Assembly: GCA_001942045.1 (NCBI GenBank)
Contig: MSTD01000041.1
Location: 1 to 56,367 of the forward strand
Origin: Mycolicibacterium porcinum
GTDB taxonomy: Bacteria; Actinomycetota; Actinomycetes; Mycobacteriales; Mycobacteriaceae
DNA length: 56,367 nucleotides
Direction: 5' to 3'
Part shown: positions 1 through 8,914 of the stretch, one piece after another
Numbering within the stretch: the first letter of the stretch is position 1
Layout of the letters: each line of letters starts with the position of its first letter
Program-made: the position numbers and the translations under genes
Notes under the pieces: generated by a model
Seen by the model: only the letters and a program-made list of their open reading frames with translations
The model's database searches: none
Told to the model about the DNA's origin: nothing

Positions 1-817
1 GCCCCCGCACCACCTCGTCCACCGTGCCGGCCACCGCCACCCCGCCCAGCTGCTCGGCCCGGTCTCCGTAGATCCGCCGCAGCCCGGCGTTCACCCGGCT
101 CCTGGCGCGCTCGCTGTCGTCGTCGACGATGAGATAGACCCGCTTGCCGATCCGGAACCGGTCGGCATCCTTGCCCTGTTCGTCGATCTCCCGGCGCACG
201 GTGCGCACCGCCTCGGCGAAGGCCGCGGTGGTCGAGGACCCGGCGCCGAGAAATGCGCCGCCGTGCCGCACGGCCCGGGCCAGTGCGACCGGGGCGTTGG
301 CCCCGAACCAGATCGGCGGATGCGGGCGCTGAACGGGTTTGGGGCTGATGGCCAGGTCGTCGACATCGCGGAACCGGCCGTGGAAGGTGATCCTGGGTTC
401 GTCCGACCACGCCGCCTTCATCAACTCCAGCCCCTCGGTGAAGCTGGAGATGAACGTCGAGCGGTCCACCCCGAAGGCCGGGAACTGCCGGAAACCTCCG
501 CCGGGAGCCACGCCGACGTCGAGGCGGCCGTGGCTGAGCCGGTCCACCGCGGTGATGGCGGACGCCAACTGCAGCGGGTCGTGCAGTGACGTGACCAGAA
601 CCGCCACGCCCAACCGCAGCGAGGTGGTGACCGCCGCCGCGTAGGACAACAGTTCGAGCGGGGCGATCGTCGGCGCCGGGCCCACGGTCTGCTCGATCGT
701 CCAGCCGCCCTCGAAACCGAGTTCCTCGGCGCGGGCCAGATAGGCCTTGAAGCCCGTGTCGTCGAAGCCGTCGTGATCGAGCTGCGGGAGCGAGATGGAG
801 AACGTCACCCGTATCAC
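1..817 (-). CDS. LLM class (luciferase-like) flavin/F420-dependent oxidoreductase, 3' end missing
   Basis: The frame is open from 817 down to the window edge (about 272 codons seen), so the C-terminus lies outside. It has the luciferase-like TIM-barrel pattern: an N-terminal strand (FSISLPQLDHDGF), a LRLGVAVLV strand, an RLDVGVAPGGGF segment and the HPPIWFGANAP motif typical of F420- or FMN-dependent LLM oxidoreductases. The GTG at 817 and an in-frame GTG at 808 are both possible starts; neither has a clear ribosome site, so the message may be leaderless. Substrate unknown. It is divergent from sppA with about 75 bases between them. Confidence 0.85.
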   Translation of the reverse strand, partial: MIRVTFSISLPQLDHDGFDDTGFKAYLARAEELGFEGGWTIEQTVGPAPTIAPLELLSYAAAVTTSLRLGVAVLVTSLHDPLQLASAITAVDRLSHGRLDVGVAPGGGFRQFPAFGVDRSTFISSFTEGLELMKAAWSDEPRITFHGRFRDVDDLAISPKPVQRPHPPIWFGANAPVALARAVRHGGAFLGAGSSTTAAFAEAVRTVRREIDEQGKDADRFRIGKRVYLIVDDDSERARSRVNAGLRRIYGDRAEQLGGVAVAGTVDEVVRG

Positions 818-892
818 GGTACGGCGGTGCGGTGAACGGGCAGCGGCTTCTGCTCGGCGCGCGCAGAATCCGCGGATCGGTAGGCTCGATTC

Positions 893-2677
893 ATGTTCGC
901 CTTTCTCCCAGGACTGCCCGGCCAGGATGATCTCAAGACGTTGGTCCGGCGCGTTGACACCGCCCGGCACAACGGTGTTCCCAACGGGTGCGTGCTGGAG
1001 TTGGACCTGCAGTCCATGCCGCCCGAGACCGCCGGGTTCGACCCGCTGGCCGTGATCTCGGGTGGCGGACGGCCGCTGGTGCTGCGGCAGGCCGTCGCGG
1101 CGATCCACCGTGCCGCCGAGGACGATCGGGTGGCCGGGCTGATCGCCCGGGTACAGCTGCCTGCCGCCGCGCCCGGCCCGGTGCAGGAGCTGCGCGACGC
1201 GATCGCGGCCTTCAGCGATGTCAAGCCCACACTGGCCTGGGCAGAGACCTACCCCGGCACCCTGTCCTACTACCTGGCGTCGGCGTTCCGTGAGGTGTGG
1301 ATGCAGCCGTCGGGCACCGTCGGTCTGATCGGTTTCGCCACCAACGCGATGTTCTTGCGCGATGCGCTCGACAAGGTGGGCATCGAGGCCCAGTTCGTGG
1401 CTCGCGGTGAATACAAGTCCGCCGCAAACATTTTCACGCAAGCCCGCTACACCGATGCGCAACGCGAGGCCGACGGCCGGATGATCGAGAGCCTGCAGTC
1501 GCAGGTGTGGCAGGCCATCGCCGAATCGCGGCAACTGACCGGCGAGACGATCAACGCGCTGGCCGACCGGGCGCCGGTGTTGCGCGATGAAGCGGTCACC
1601 GCCGGCCTGATCGACCGGATCGGGTTCCGGGACGAGGCCTATTCGCGGATCGGTGAACTCTGCGGCGGCCCGACGGAGGCCGGTGCGGATGCCGACAATC
1701 ATCCGGATGCCCTACCGCGGCTTTATCTCTCGCGTTATGCACGGACCACTCCGAAGGTGCCGACGCCGCCCATCCCGGGTCGCAAGTCCAAGCCCACCGT
1801 CGCGGTGGTGACGCTGCACGGCCCGATAGTCAGCGGCCGCGGCGGGCCACAGGTGCTGCCGCTGGGCAATTCCAGTGCCGGTGGAGACACCATCGCCGCG
1901 GCCCTGCGTGAGGCGGCCGCCGACGACGAGGTGTCCGCGATCGTGCTGCGGGTGGACAGTCCGGGCGGTTCGGTGACCGCGTCGGAAACCATTTGGCGCG
2001 AAGTGGTTCGAGCTCGTGAGCGGGGCAAGCCCGTGGTCGCCTCGATGGGTGCGGTTGCCGCATCGGGTGGCTACTACGTCTCGATGGCGGCCGACGAGAT
2101 CGTGGCCAACGCCGGCACCATCACCGGATCCATCGGGGTGATCACGGGCAAGCTGGTCTCGCGCGAACTGAAGGACAAGCTCGGCGTGGGGTCGGATTCC
2201 TTGCGTACCAATCCCAATGCCGACGCCTGGTCGTCGAACTCGCCGTTCACCGATGAGCAGCACGCCCAGATCGAAGCCGAGACCGATCTGTGCTACACCG
2301 ATTTCATCTCGCGGGTGGCCGACGGGCGCAAACTGTCGGTGGAACAGGTCGACGCGGTGGCGAAGGGACGGATCTGGACCGGTGCCGACGCCCTGGAGCG
2401 CGGTCTCGTCGACGAACTCGGCGGACTGCGCACCGCGATCACCCGAGCCAAGGTCCTGGCCGGCCTGGACCCCGACACCAAGGTGCGGGTGTTGAGCTAT
2501 CCCGGCTCGTCGTGGCTGGACATGTTGCGGCCGAAGCCGTCGTCACAACCGGCCGCGGCCTCGCTGCCGCAAGCCGTCGGCAACCTGCTCGGGCAATCGG
2601 TGGTCGGAGTCCTCGAAAACGCCGGGCGCGCGATGACCGGATCTCACGCACTTTGGCTGGGTGACCACCGGTTTTGA
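893..2677 (+). CDS. sppA: Signal peptide peptidase SppA, 67K (protease IV) type
   Basis: This 594-residue serine protease belongs to the double-domain SppA family, which degrades cleaved signal peptides at the membrane. The N-terminal half carries the lysine of the Ser-Lys dyad in RGEYKSAANIF (about K175). The C-terminal half carries the nucleophile in AVAASGGYYVS (about S391), preceded by RVDSPGGSV. The length fits the long form. No convincing N-terminal membrane segment is seen, as in mycobacterial homologues. The ATG at 893 is the first start. In M. tuberculosis the homologue Rv0724 also lies near methyltransferase genes and secY, which supports the assignment. Confidence 0.93.
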   Translation: MFAFLPGLPGQDDLKTLVRRVDTARHNGVPNGCVLELDLQSMPPETAGFDPLAVISGGGRPLVLRQAVAAIHRAAEDDRVAGLIARVQLPAAAPGPVQELRDAIAAFSDVKPTLAWAETYPGTLSYYLASAFREVWMQPSGTVGLIGFATNAMFLRDALDKVGIEAQFVARGEYKSAANIFTQARYTDAQREADGRMIESLQSQVWQAIAESRQLTGETINALADRAPVLRDEAVTAGLIDRIGFRDEAYSRIGELCGGPTEAGADADNHPDALPRLYLSRYARTTPKVPTPPIPGRKSKPTVAVVTLHGPIVSGRGGPQVLPLGNSSAGGDTIAAALREAAADDEVSAIVLRVDSPGGSVTASETIWREVVRARERGKPVVASMGAVAASGGYYVSMAADEIVANAGTITGSIGVITGKLVSRELKDKLGVGSDSLRTNPNADAWSSNSPFTDEQHAQIEAETDLCYTDFISRVADGRKLSVEQVDAVAKGRIWTGADALERGLVDELGGLRTAITRAKVLAGLDPDTKVRVLSYPGSSWLDMLRPKPSSQPAAASLPQAVGNLLGQSVVGVLENAGRAMTGSHALWLGDHRF

Positions 2678-2864
2678 CGCAAAGGATAATTGCGACGGGG
2701 TAACGCGTCGGTGCACTGCGGGCCCGGGGGCTGTAACGTCAGATCTTGGCAACTAATGAATTGCTGACGATACGACGGCCTGTCCCTGCGGTGTTCAACC
2801 CAGTCAGAGCAGCCGTAACAGAGTGCGCGGCGGGGAACGGTGTCGTCAGACACATGGAGGACTC

Positions 2865-4325
2865 GTGCCCGCGCATAAAAGCCCGATGAAGGGCTTTGGA
2901 GACAAACCAGAGGTTGACTATCGCGAACCGGCCGAGAATCCGCCGGATCCTGGCGTACTGAAGCGGGCAATCGCCGCATCGGCGATCGGTAACGCCACCG
3001 AGTGGTTCGACTACGGCATCTACGCCTACGGCGTGGGCTACATCTCGGCTGCCATATTCCCCGGCGACGCCCAACAGGCCACCCTGCTGGCCCTCGCGAC
3101 GTTCGCGGTGTCGTTCCTGGTCCGCCCGCTCGGCGGATTCGTCTGGGGGCCGCTCGGCGACCGACTCGGTCGCAAACACGTTCTGGCGATCACCATCGTG
3201 CTGATGGCGGGTGCGACATTCTGTGCCGGACTTGTTCCGTCCTACGCCGCGATCGGGATGTGGGCCCCGCTGCTCATGGTCGGTTTGCGAATGATCCAGG
3301 GCTTCTCCACCGGAGGCGAGTACGGCGGCGCCGCGACGTTCATGGCGGAGTACGCACCATCGCGTCGGCGTGGATTCCTCGGCAGTTTCCTGGAATTCGG
3401 CACCCTCGCGGGCTTCTCGATGGGTGCGCTGCTGATGCTCGGCTTCTCCGCGCTGCTCTCCGATGACCAGATGGGGCAATGGGGTTGGCGACTGCCGTTC
3501 CTTGTGGCCGCCCCGCTCGGGCTGGTCGGTGTCTACCTGCGTTCGAAGCTGGAGGACACCCCGATCTTCCGCGAACTCGAATCCAAGGGGGAGCGGGAAG
3601 GCGGGCCCGCGTCTGAGTTCAAGGACCTCGTCGTCGAGTACTGGGGCCCCATCCTGCGATTGGGCGGTCTGGTCGTCGCGCTCAACGTGGTCAACTACAC
3701 GCTGCTCACCTACATGCCGACGTACCTGGAACAGACGATCGGCTTGTCGAGCAGCCACTCCTTGGTGGTCCCCATCATCGGCATGCTGTCGATGATGGTG
3801 TTCCTGCCCTTCGCCGGGCACATATCCGACCGGGTGGGCCGAAAACCGATGTGGTGGGTCTCGCTGATCGGCCTGTTCGTCGCCGGTATTCCGATGTTCC
3901 TGCTGATGTCGACCAACATGGTCGGCGCGATCGTCGCGTTCGCGGTGCTGGGCCTGCTCTACGTGCCGCAGCTCTCGACCATCTCCGCGACGTTCCCGGC
4001 GATGTTCCCGACGCAGGTGCGTTATGCCGGCTTCGCCATCGCCTACAACGTGTCGACCTCGCTGTTCGGCGGTACCGCTCCGGCGATCAACGATTGGATG
4101 GTGGCGAAGACAGGCGATCAACTGGTGCCTGCCTACTACATGATGATTGCCTGCGTGATCGGGATGATCGCCCTGATCAAGGTGCCCGAGACCGCCCGGT
4201 GCCCGATCAGCGGCACCGAGATCCCCGGGACTCCGGAAGCGCCGCCCCAGCTGGATTACGAGACCGAGCCGGAACCCGAGAGCGTGACCGGGGCCGGCTC
4301 GTCGGCGGCGTCAGCCGACCGGTAG
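2865..4325 (+). CDS. MFS transporter, metabolite:H+ symporter (MHS/ProP-like) family
   Basis: A polytopic protein of about 486 residues with roughly twelve hydrophobic segments. MFS signatures include GDRLGRKHVL after TM2, an MHS-type FSTGGEYGGAATFMAEY segment in TM4 and SDRVGRKPMW in the second half. The MHS family imports osmolytes and carboxylates (proline/betaine, shikimate, alpha-ketoglutarate) by proton symport. I chose GTG 2865 because GGAGG lies at 2856-2860; the frame is open further upstream to 2823. The acidic C-terminal tail overlaps the end of the convergent GntR gene by 15 bases. The neighbouring catabolic cluster suggests it may import that cluster's substrate, but this is inference. 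Confidence 0.88.
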   Translation: MPAHKSPMKGFGDKPEVDYREPAENPPDPGVLKRAIAASAIGNATEWFDYGIYAYGVGYISAAIFPGDAQQATLLALATFAVSFLVRPLGGFVWGPLGDRLGRKHVLAITIVLMAGATFCAGLVPSYAAIGMWAPLLMVGLRMIQGFSTGGEYGGAATFMAEYAPSRRRGFLGSFLEFGTLAGFSMGALLMLGFSALLSDDQMGQWGWRLPFLVAAPLGLVGVYLRSKLEDTPIFRELESKGEREGGPASEFKDLVVEYWGPILRLGGLVVALNVVNYTLLTYMPTYLEQTIGLSSSHSLVVPIIGMLSMMVFLPFAGHISDRVGRKPMWWVSLIGLFVAGIPMFLLMSTNMVGAIVAFAVLGLLYVPQLSTISATFPAMFPTQVRYAGFAIAYNVSTSLFGGTAPAINDWMVAKTGDQLVPAYYMMIACVIGMIALIKVPETARCPISGTEIPGTPEAPPQLDYETEPEPESVTGAGSSAASADR

Positions 4326-4967
4326 CCGGGCGATCAACCGTTCGACGGCGTCCTCCATGTGGGCCAGTATCAGCTTGTCGGTGAGCGCGACGTCGCCGGA
4401 CCGGATAGCGCCGGCCAGGGTCTGATGCTCACTGACCCGGTCGGCGGGGGCGTCGTAGGTGTCGGCCAGTGCGTGTACGCACATCCTGGTCTCCACCAGG
4501 AAGGTCTGGTGCAGACGGGACAGCCGCGGGCTCCCCGCGAGTTCGACGAGCACCTCGTGGAAGTGCATATCGGCCTCGCTGGCCTCGTCCAGGTCCTCGG
4601 CTGCGGCCATCTCGTCGACGACGGCGAGTAGTGCGTCCCCGGCGCTGACATGGTCGCCCTGCAGGATCTGGCGGCTCGCCGTCCGCTCGATCGCCTCGCG
4701 GGCCAGGTACATGTCGCGGATCTCGCCGACGTCCATGGTGTTGACGAACACTCCGCGGTTGCGGATCGCGATGAGCAGACCTTCCTGCGTGAGGCGCTGC
4801 ATGCCCTCGCGCAGGGGCCCGCGACTGACTCCGAACCTGCGCGCTAGTTCGGCTTCGCCCAGCTGCGTGCCCGGTACGAGCTCGCCGTACGCGATGGCCT
4901 GCCGGAGCTTCTCGGCGACGATGCTCGGTGTCGACTCCTGCTCGACGGGAGTGATGAAATCGGTCAC
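4311..4967 (-). CDS. GntR-family transcriptional regulator (FadR/FCD subfamily)
   Basis: A 218-residue repressor-type protein. The N-terminal winged helix (residues about 15-75) reads VAEKLRQAIAYGELVPGTQL followed by ARRFGVSRGPLREGMQRL. The C-terminal helical FCD domain (about 90-215) contains DMHFHEVLVELAGS and SEHQTLAGAIRSGD, which carry the usual metal/ligand-binding residues. FCD regulators normally respond to small carboxylic acids. The GTG start overlaps the stop of the upstream racemase gene by four bases, so it is the last gene of the minus-strand arm of this cluster and probably its regulator. Confidence 0.9.
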   Translation of the reverse strand: MTDFITPVEQESTPSIVAEKLRQAIAYGELVPGTQLGEAELARRFGVSRGPLREGMQRLTQEGLLIAIRNRGVFVNTMDVGEIRDMYLAREAIERTASRQILQGDHVSAGDALLAVVDEMAAAEDLDEASEADMHFHEVLVELAGSPRLSRLHQTFLVETRMCVHALADTYDAPADRVSEHQTLAGAIRSGDVALTDKLILAHMEDAVERLIARLPVG

Positions 4968-5683
4968 GGCCTCGCTCCGAACAGGCGGCCCAGCCCGGGT
5001 AGCGGCGGCACCGGGCCGATCAGCTGCAGCCCCTTCCAGACCGTGACCTGGTTCGCGGTGAGCACCGGTTTGCCGACGGCGGATTCCAGCTGGTCGATGA
5101 AACTCATTGTGTGCATGGCGGTGTCGGGTACCAGCACGGCCTCGGCATCGGCGTGGTCGGCTGCGGTGACCATCGCGAGCACCTGCTCCTGCTCGAGGCG
5201 GCCCACCTCGGCCGCGGTGATGATGCCGTGGCTGCCCATCGACACCACGTCCACGCCGCCGTCGGCCAAGAACGCGACGAAGTGAGCCGCGACATCCTCA
5301 GGATAGGACGCGGCCACCGCCACCCGGTGTATACCCAAGTGCTGCAAGGCATCTACGAAGGCGATCGATGTCGACGACGCGGGTACACCGGACGCGGCGG
5401 CCACCTCGTCGGCCTGGCGTCGGGCACCGTCGCGGCCGAAGACGAAACTGCCCGACGTGCATGCCCACATCATCGAATCCGGCCGGGCCGTCCTCAACCG
5501 CACCACACCGTCGGCGAGGCGCTCGGTCCGGCCGAGGTCGAGGAGGGCGTCGACGCGGTGCGCGTCCTCGCCGACCGAGGTGATCGCGACCGGCAATCTG
5601 AGCGTCGCGGGCAGGCGGGCCTGCAGTGCGTCGAAGTCGTCTTCGGCGCTGTGGCCGGGATAAAGGATCCCCACCGTCGCCAT
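4964..5683 (-). CDS. Asp/Glu racemase-fold protein (maleate isomerase/arylmalonate decarboxylase-like), single-cysteine variant
   Basis: This 239-residue protein belongs to the two-domain Asp/Glu/hydantoin racemase superfamily, which normally uses a pair of cysteines for proton transfer. The first cysteine is present in MWACTSGSF (C75). The second site, SCTN in the neighbouring paralogue, here reads VPDTAM with Asp187 in place of Cys. The family C-terminal motif GKPVLTANQ follows. Arylmalonate decarboxylases also keep only one cysteine, but at the other site. A good ribosome site (GGAAAG) precedes ATG 5683. It lies 24 bases after its paralogue and overlaps the GntR gene by four bases. Reaction unknown. 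Confidence 0.82.
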   Translation of the reverse strand: MATVGILYPGHSAEDDFDALQARLPATLRLPVAITSVGEDAHRVDALLDLGRTERLADGVVRLRTARPDSMMWACTSGSFVFGRDGARRQADEVAAASGVPASSTSIAFVDALQHLGIHRVAVAASYPEDVAAHFVAFLADGGVDVVSMGSHGIITAAEVGRLEQEQVLAMVTAADHADAEAVLVPDTAMHTMSFIDQLESAVGKPVLTANQVTVWKGLQLIGPVPPLPGLGRLFGARP

Positions 5684-5707
5684 GCTCTTTCCTTTCCCGG
5701 TACCCGT

Positions 5708-6445
5708 TCAGGTTTCCAGCAGCCGCTGGCCTACGCCGACGGCCTTGCGGCCCGCGACGGCCAGGGCCGCCCACATCGTCACCTGGTTGGCGGTGACCAC
5801 CGGCTTGCCCAGCTCGCGCTCCAGCGGGGCGATCAGATCGTAGGTCGGCAGATTCGTGCAACTGATGACGATGGCCTCGGCATCGGAACAATCGGTGGCA
5901 CAGACCAATTCGGCAGTGGTGGCATAGGGCACCGCCCAGATCCGCGACGTCATTCCCAGGCCCGCGGTGGCGGCCACCTCGATCCCGGCCTCCATGAGAT
6001 AACTGGTCAGCCCGCTGGTGAGATCTGCGGTGTAGGGCGTGACGGTGGCGACGGTGCGTACGCCGAGGTGGCGGAGTGCGGTGAGCATGGATCCACTGGT
6101 GGTCACGGCGGCTGGGGCTCCGGCCGCGCGCATCGCCGCGACCAGCGCGGCCTCGCCGGCCATCCCCTTGACGAAGCTTCCCGCGGTGCACGCGTACGCC
6201 GTCACCAGTGGTGCCACTGCGAGCACGTTCGCGGCGCCGGCCTCGACCTGCTCGGGTTCGGAGACGTGCACGGCCATGTCGACGGTGACCTGCATCGGGG
6301 CGTACCGCAACCGGGTGACATAGAGGCTGACGTCGTTGGGCACCCAGCGCCACAGCTCGCGGTCGAGCGCGAAGTCGTGAGGCGTCACGACACCGATCCC
6401 CACCTGCTGCAACGGCGGGGGAGGAACCACGTCCTCGAGTGTCAT
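5708..6445 (-). CDS. Asp/Glu racemase-fold protein (maleate cis-trans isomerase-like), two-cysteine form
   Basis: About 245 residues of the same superfamily as the next gene downstream. Both catalytic cysteines are visible: AYACTAGSF (C86) and VISCTNLPT (C196), followed by GKPVVTANQVTMW. This fits maleate isomerases or hydantoin/Asp/Glu racemases. I chose ATG 6445; GTG 6451 and TTG 6472 are in frame upstream. It is the first gene of the minus-strand arm, divergent from the 2-hydroxyacid dehydrogenase across about 75 bases that must hold promoters for both arms. The substrate is not predictable from sequence alone. Confidence 0.85.
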   Translation of the reverse strand: MTLEDVVPPPPLQQVGIGVVTPHDFALDRELWRWVPNDVSLYVTRLRYAPMQVTVDMAVHVSEPEQVEAGAANVLAVAPLVTAYACTAGSFVKGMAGEAALVAAMRAAGAPAAVTTSGSMLTALRHLGVRTVATVTPYTADLTSGLTSYLMEAGIEVAATAGLGMTSRIWAVPYATTAELVCATDCSDAEAIVISCTNLPTYDLIAPLERELGKPVVTANQVTMWAALAVAGRKAVGVGQRLLET

Positions 6446-6521
6446 GTCCACAGTGTGAGGCCGAGAGGGCAAACCGGCAACAGATTGTTGACAATCCGAC
6501 GAACGTGTTCCTAGCCTCGGA

Positions 6522-7508
6522 GTGGTGCCGCCCCACGCAGCCCACCCAGTGATCGCGGTGTTGTGCGAGCGTGAGACGGACCGGGTGCCCGGTCTGGACG
6601 ACGTGGACGCGGAGTTCCGCTACTGCGATGCCGCCGGGCTGGGACAGGCCGTCGCGGGTGCCCGGGCGGTGTTCCTGTGGGACTACTTCTCGACCGCCCT
6701 GCGTGAGGTGTGGGCGCATGCGGACGCGCTCGAGTGGATCCACATCGCGGCGGCCGGAGTCGACACCTTGCTGTTCGACGAGCTACGGGAATCCGACGTC
6801 GTGGTGACCAACGCCCGCGGGGTATTCGACCGCCCCATAGCCGAATACGTGCTCGGCGCGGTGATCGCGTACGCCAAGGGCAGCCAGGCCAGCCACGACC
6901 ACCAACGTCGCCACGAGTGGTGCTACCGCGAGACCCGCAGCATTACGGGTGCGCGCGCACTCGTGGTGGGAACCGGCGGCATCGGCCGCGAAATCGCCCG
7001 CCTGCTCCGTGCGGCCGGGCTGTCCGTGCGCGGTGCCGGGCGGGTGGCCGTCGACGAGGATCCTGATCTCGGCACGGTGGTCGCGACCGACGACCTGGCC
7101 GAGGCCGTCGGTTGGTGCGATCACCTGGTGCTGGCCGCGCCGCTCACTCCCGCGACGCGGGGGCTCGTCGATGCGGCCGTGCTCAAAGAGATGAAACCCG
7201 ATGCACACCTTGTCAATATCGCGCGCGGACCGATCGTCGACGAGGACGCGCTGCTGGCCGCGCTGACCGAACGCCGCATCGGCGGAGCCACCCTCGACGT
7301 GTTCGGCACCGAGCCGCTGCCCGCCGAACACCCGCTGTGGGACGCGCCCGGTGCCGTCATCACCGCGCACATGTCCGGCGACGTCGTCGGGTTCCGCGAC
7401 ACCCTGGCCGCCCAGTTCGCCGACAACGCGCGACGCTGGCTGGCCGGAGAGCCGCTGCTCAACGTGGTGGACAAGAAGCTCGGATACGTGCCGGGTGGTC
7501 GGCCGTGA
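6522..7508 (+). CDS. D-isomer-specific 2-hydroxyacid dehydrogenase, NAD(P)-binding
   Basis: A 328-residue dehydrogenase interconverting a 2-keto acid and its D-hydroxy acid. The Rossmann motif GTGGIGREIARLL lies near residue 145-160. The catalytic Arg-Glu-His set is present: NIARGPIVDEDAL (R235), FGTEPLP (E264) and ITAHMSGD (H283). GTG 6522 is the first usable start. It shares a GTGA overlap with the amidase behind it, so dehydrogenase, amidase and the DUF3830 protein should be one transcript. M. tuberculosis has serA2 near the same chromosomal position, but this protein is shorter and lacks an ACT domain, so it is not a phosphoglycerate dehydrogenase of the serA type. Confidence 0.9.
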   Translation: MVPPHAAHPVIAVLCERETDRVPGLDDVDAEFRYCDAAGLGQAVAGARAVFLWDYFSTALREVWAHADALEWIHIAAAGVDTLLFDELRESDVVVTNARGVFDRPIAEYVLGAVIAYAKGSQASHDHQRRHEWCYRETRSITGARALVVGTGGIGREIARLLRAAGLSVRGAGRVAVDEDPDLGTVVATDDLAEAVGWCDHLVLAAPLTPATRGLVDAAVLKEMKPDAHLVNIARGPIVDEDALLAALTERRIGGATLDVFGTEPLPAEHPLWDAPGAVITAHMSGDVVGFRDTLAAQFADNARRWLAGEPLLNVVDKKLGYVPGGRP

Positions 7509-8914
7509 CGATCCCGCCGGCGGTCGAGCTCCTCGAGGCCTACCGCGCCAAGACGCTCTCCCCGGTGGAAGCGACCGAGGCGGCCCTGTCGGCCATCGAC
7601 CGCCACAACGAGGCGGTGAACGCCTTCGTGCTCGTCGACCCCGACGGCGCACTGGCGTCCGCACGGGCATCCGAAAAGCGCTGGTACCAGGGCGATCCGC
7701 TCGGCCCCGCCGACGGGATCCCGACGTCGATCAAAGATGCGCTGTGGACCAGGGGATGGCCGACCCTGCGTGGCAGTTGGCTCATCGACGACGCGGGGCC
7801 GTGGCAGGAGGATGCGCCCAGTGTGGCGCGGCTGCGGGAATCCGGTGCGGTGCTGCTCGGCAAGACCACCACACCGGAGTACTCGTGGAAAGGCGTGACC
7901 GACTCGCCGCGCTACGGCGCGACCGGAAATCCGTGGAACCCCGCGATGACCGCGGGCGGATCCAGTGGAGGAAGCGCGGCGGCCGTGGCGCTCGGTATGG
8001 GTGCCTGGTCGGTGGGCACCGACGGCGGCGGTTCGGTGCGTATCCCCGCCGCGTTCACCGGCACGGTGGCCCTCAAGCCGACCTATGGCCTCATTCCGAT
8101 GTATCCGCCGAGCCCGTTCGGCACGCTCTCACACGCCGGCCCGATGGCCAGGACGGTCGCCGATGTTGCCGCGCTGCTGGACGTGATCACCGGATTCGAT
8201 CCACGGGACTGGTCGGCAATGCCCGCTCCGAGTTCGTCTTTCGGGGCGGCCCTCGACGACGGAATCGCCGGGTTGCGAGTCGCCTACTCGCCGGACCTCG
8301 GCTTCGGCGTCAACGACCCCGAGGTGGACGCCGCGGTGCGGGCCGCGGTCGAGGCGCTCGCCGCGGCGGGGGCGCACGTCGAGGAGGCCGACCCGGGCTT
8401 CGCCGACCCGGTGCACGCCTTCCACGTGCTGTGGTTCTCCGGCGAGGCAAAGGTGTTGGAAGGCAAGCTGGATGGCCCCGACGCCGCACGTGTCGATCCC
8501 GGCCTGCGACGCACGGCGACGACCGGCGCGAGCTTCACCGCGTCGGACTATCTGGACGCGACCGCCGTCCGGATGAAGCTCGGGGAGCTGATGGGCCGGT
8601 TCCACCGGACCTACGACGTTCTCGTCACCCCGACGTTGCCGCTGACCGCGTTTCCGGTCGGCCAGGATGTGCCCGACGGTTCGCCCGCACCGGACTGGAC
8701 GAGTTGGACGCCCTATACCTATCCGTTCAATCTGACTCAACAGCCTGCACTTTCGGTGCCGTGCGGGTTCAGCTCGAGCGGCCTGCCGATCGGGTTGCAG
8801 ATCGTCGGACCGCGTCACGCCGATGCGCTGGTGCTCCGCGTCGGGCAGGCATATCAGGGCGTCACCGACTGGCATCGCCGCGTGCCCGCGATGCTCGCAG
8901 AGGAGGTTTCATGA
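7505..8914 (+). CDS. Amidase (amidase signature family)
   Basis: A 469-residue amidase-signature hydrolase cleaving a carboxamide C-N bond. The Ser-cisSer-Lys triad is intact: K77 in PTSIKDALW, the cis-Ser in GGSSGGSAAA (about S153) and the nucleophile in DGGGSVRIPA (about S177). I chose GTG 7505, which overlaps the dehydrogenase stop by four bases; the frame is open further upstream, but there it lies inside the dehydrogenase gene. The stop overlaps the DUF3830 start (ATGA). The partners suggest a catabolic amide or ring-opening product as substrate; gatA is unlikely because no gatB or gatC is adjacent. Confidence 0.92.
   Translation: MTIPPAVELLEAYRAKTLSPVEATEAALSAIDRHNEAVNAFVLVDPDGALASARASEKRWYQGDPLGPADGIPTSIKDALWTRGWPTLRGSWLIDDAGPWQEDAPSVARLRESGAVLLGKTTTPEYSWKGVTDSPRYGATGNPWNPAMTAGGSSGGSAAAVALGMGAWSVGTDGGGSVRIPAAFTGTVALKPTYGLIPMYPPSPFGTLSHAGPMARTVADVAALLDVITGFDPRDWSAMPAPSSSFGAALDDGIAGLRVAYSPDLGFGVNDPEVDAAVRAAVEALAAAGAHVEEADPGFADPVHAFHVLWFSGEAKVLEGKLDGPDAARVDPGLRRTATTGASFTASDYLDATAVRMKLGELMGRFHRTYDVLVTPTLPLTAFPVGQDVPDGSPAPDWTSWTPYTYPFNLTQQPALSVPCGFSSSGLPIGLQIVGPRHADALVLRVGQAYQGVTDWHRRVPAMLAEEVS

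Noticed and set aside
893..2677. Membrane-anchor helix at the N-terminus of SppA
   Set aside because: The first 30 residues are not hydrophobic enough and contain several charges; no anchor is annotated.
2739..4121. Long minus-strand open frame (about 460 codons) opposite the MHS transporter
   Set aside because: It is antisense to a convincing 12-helix transporter, is rich in Arg/His/Glu repeats typical of GC-rich shadow frames and shows no domain.
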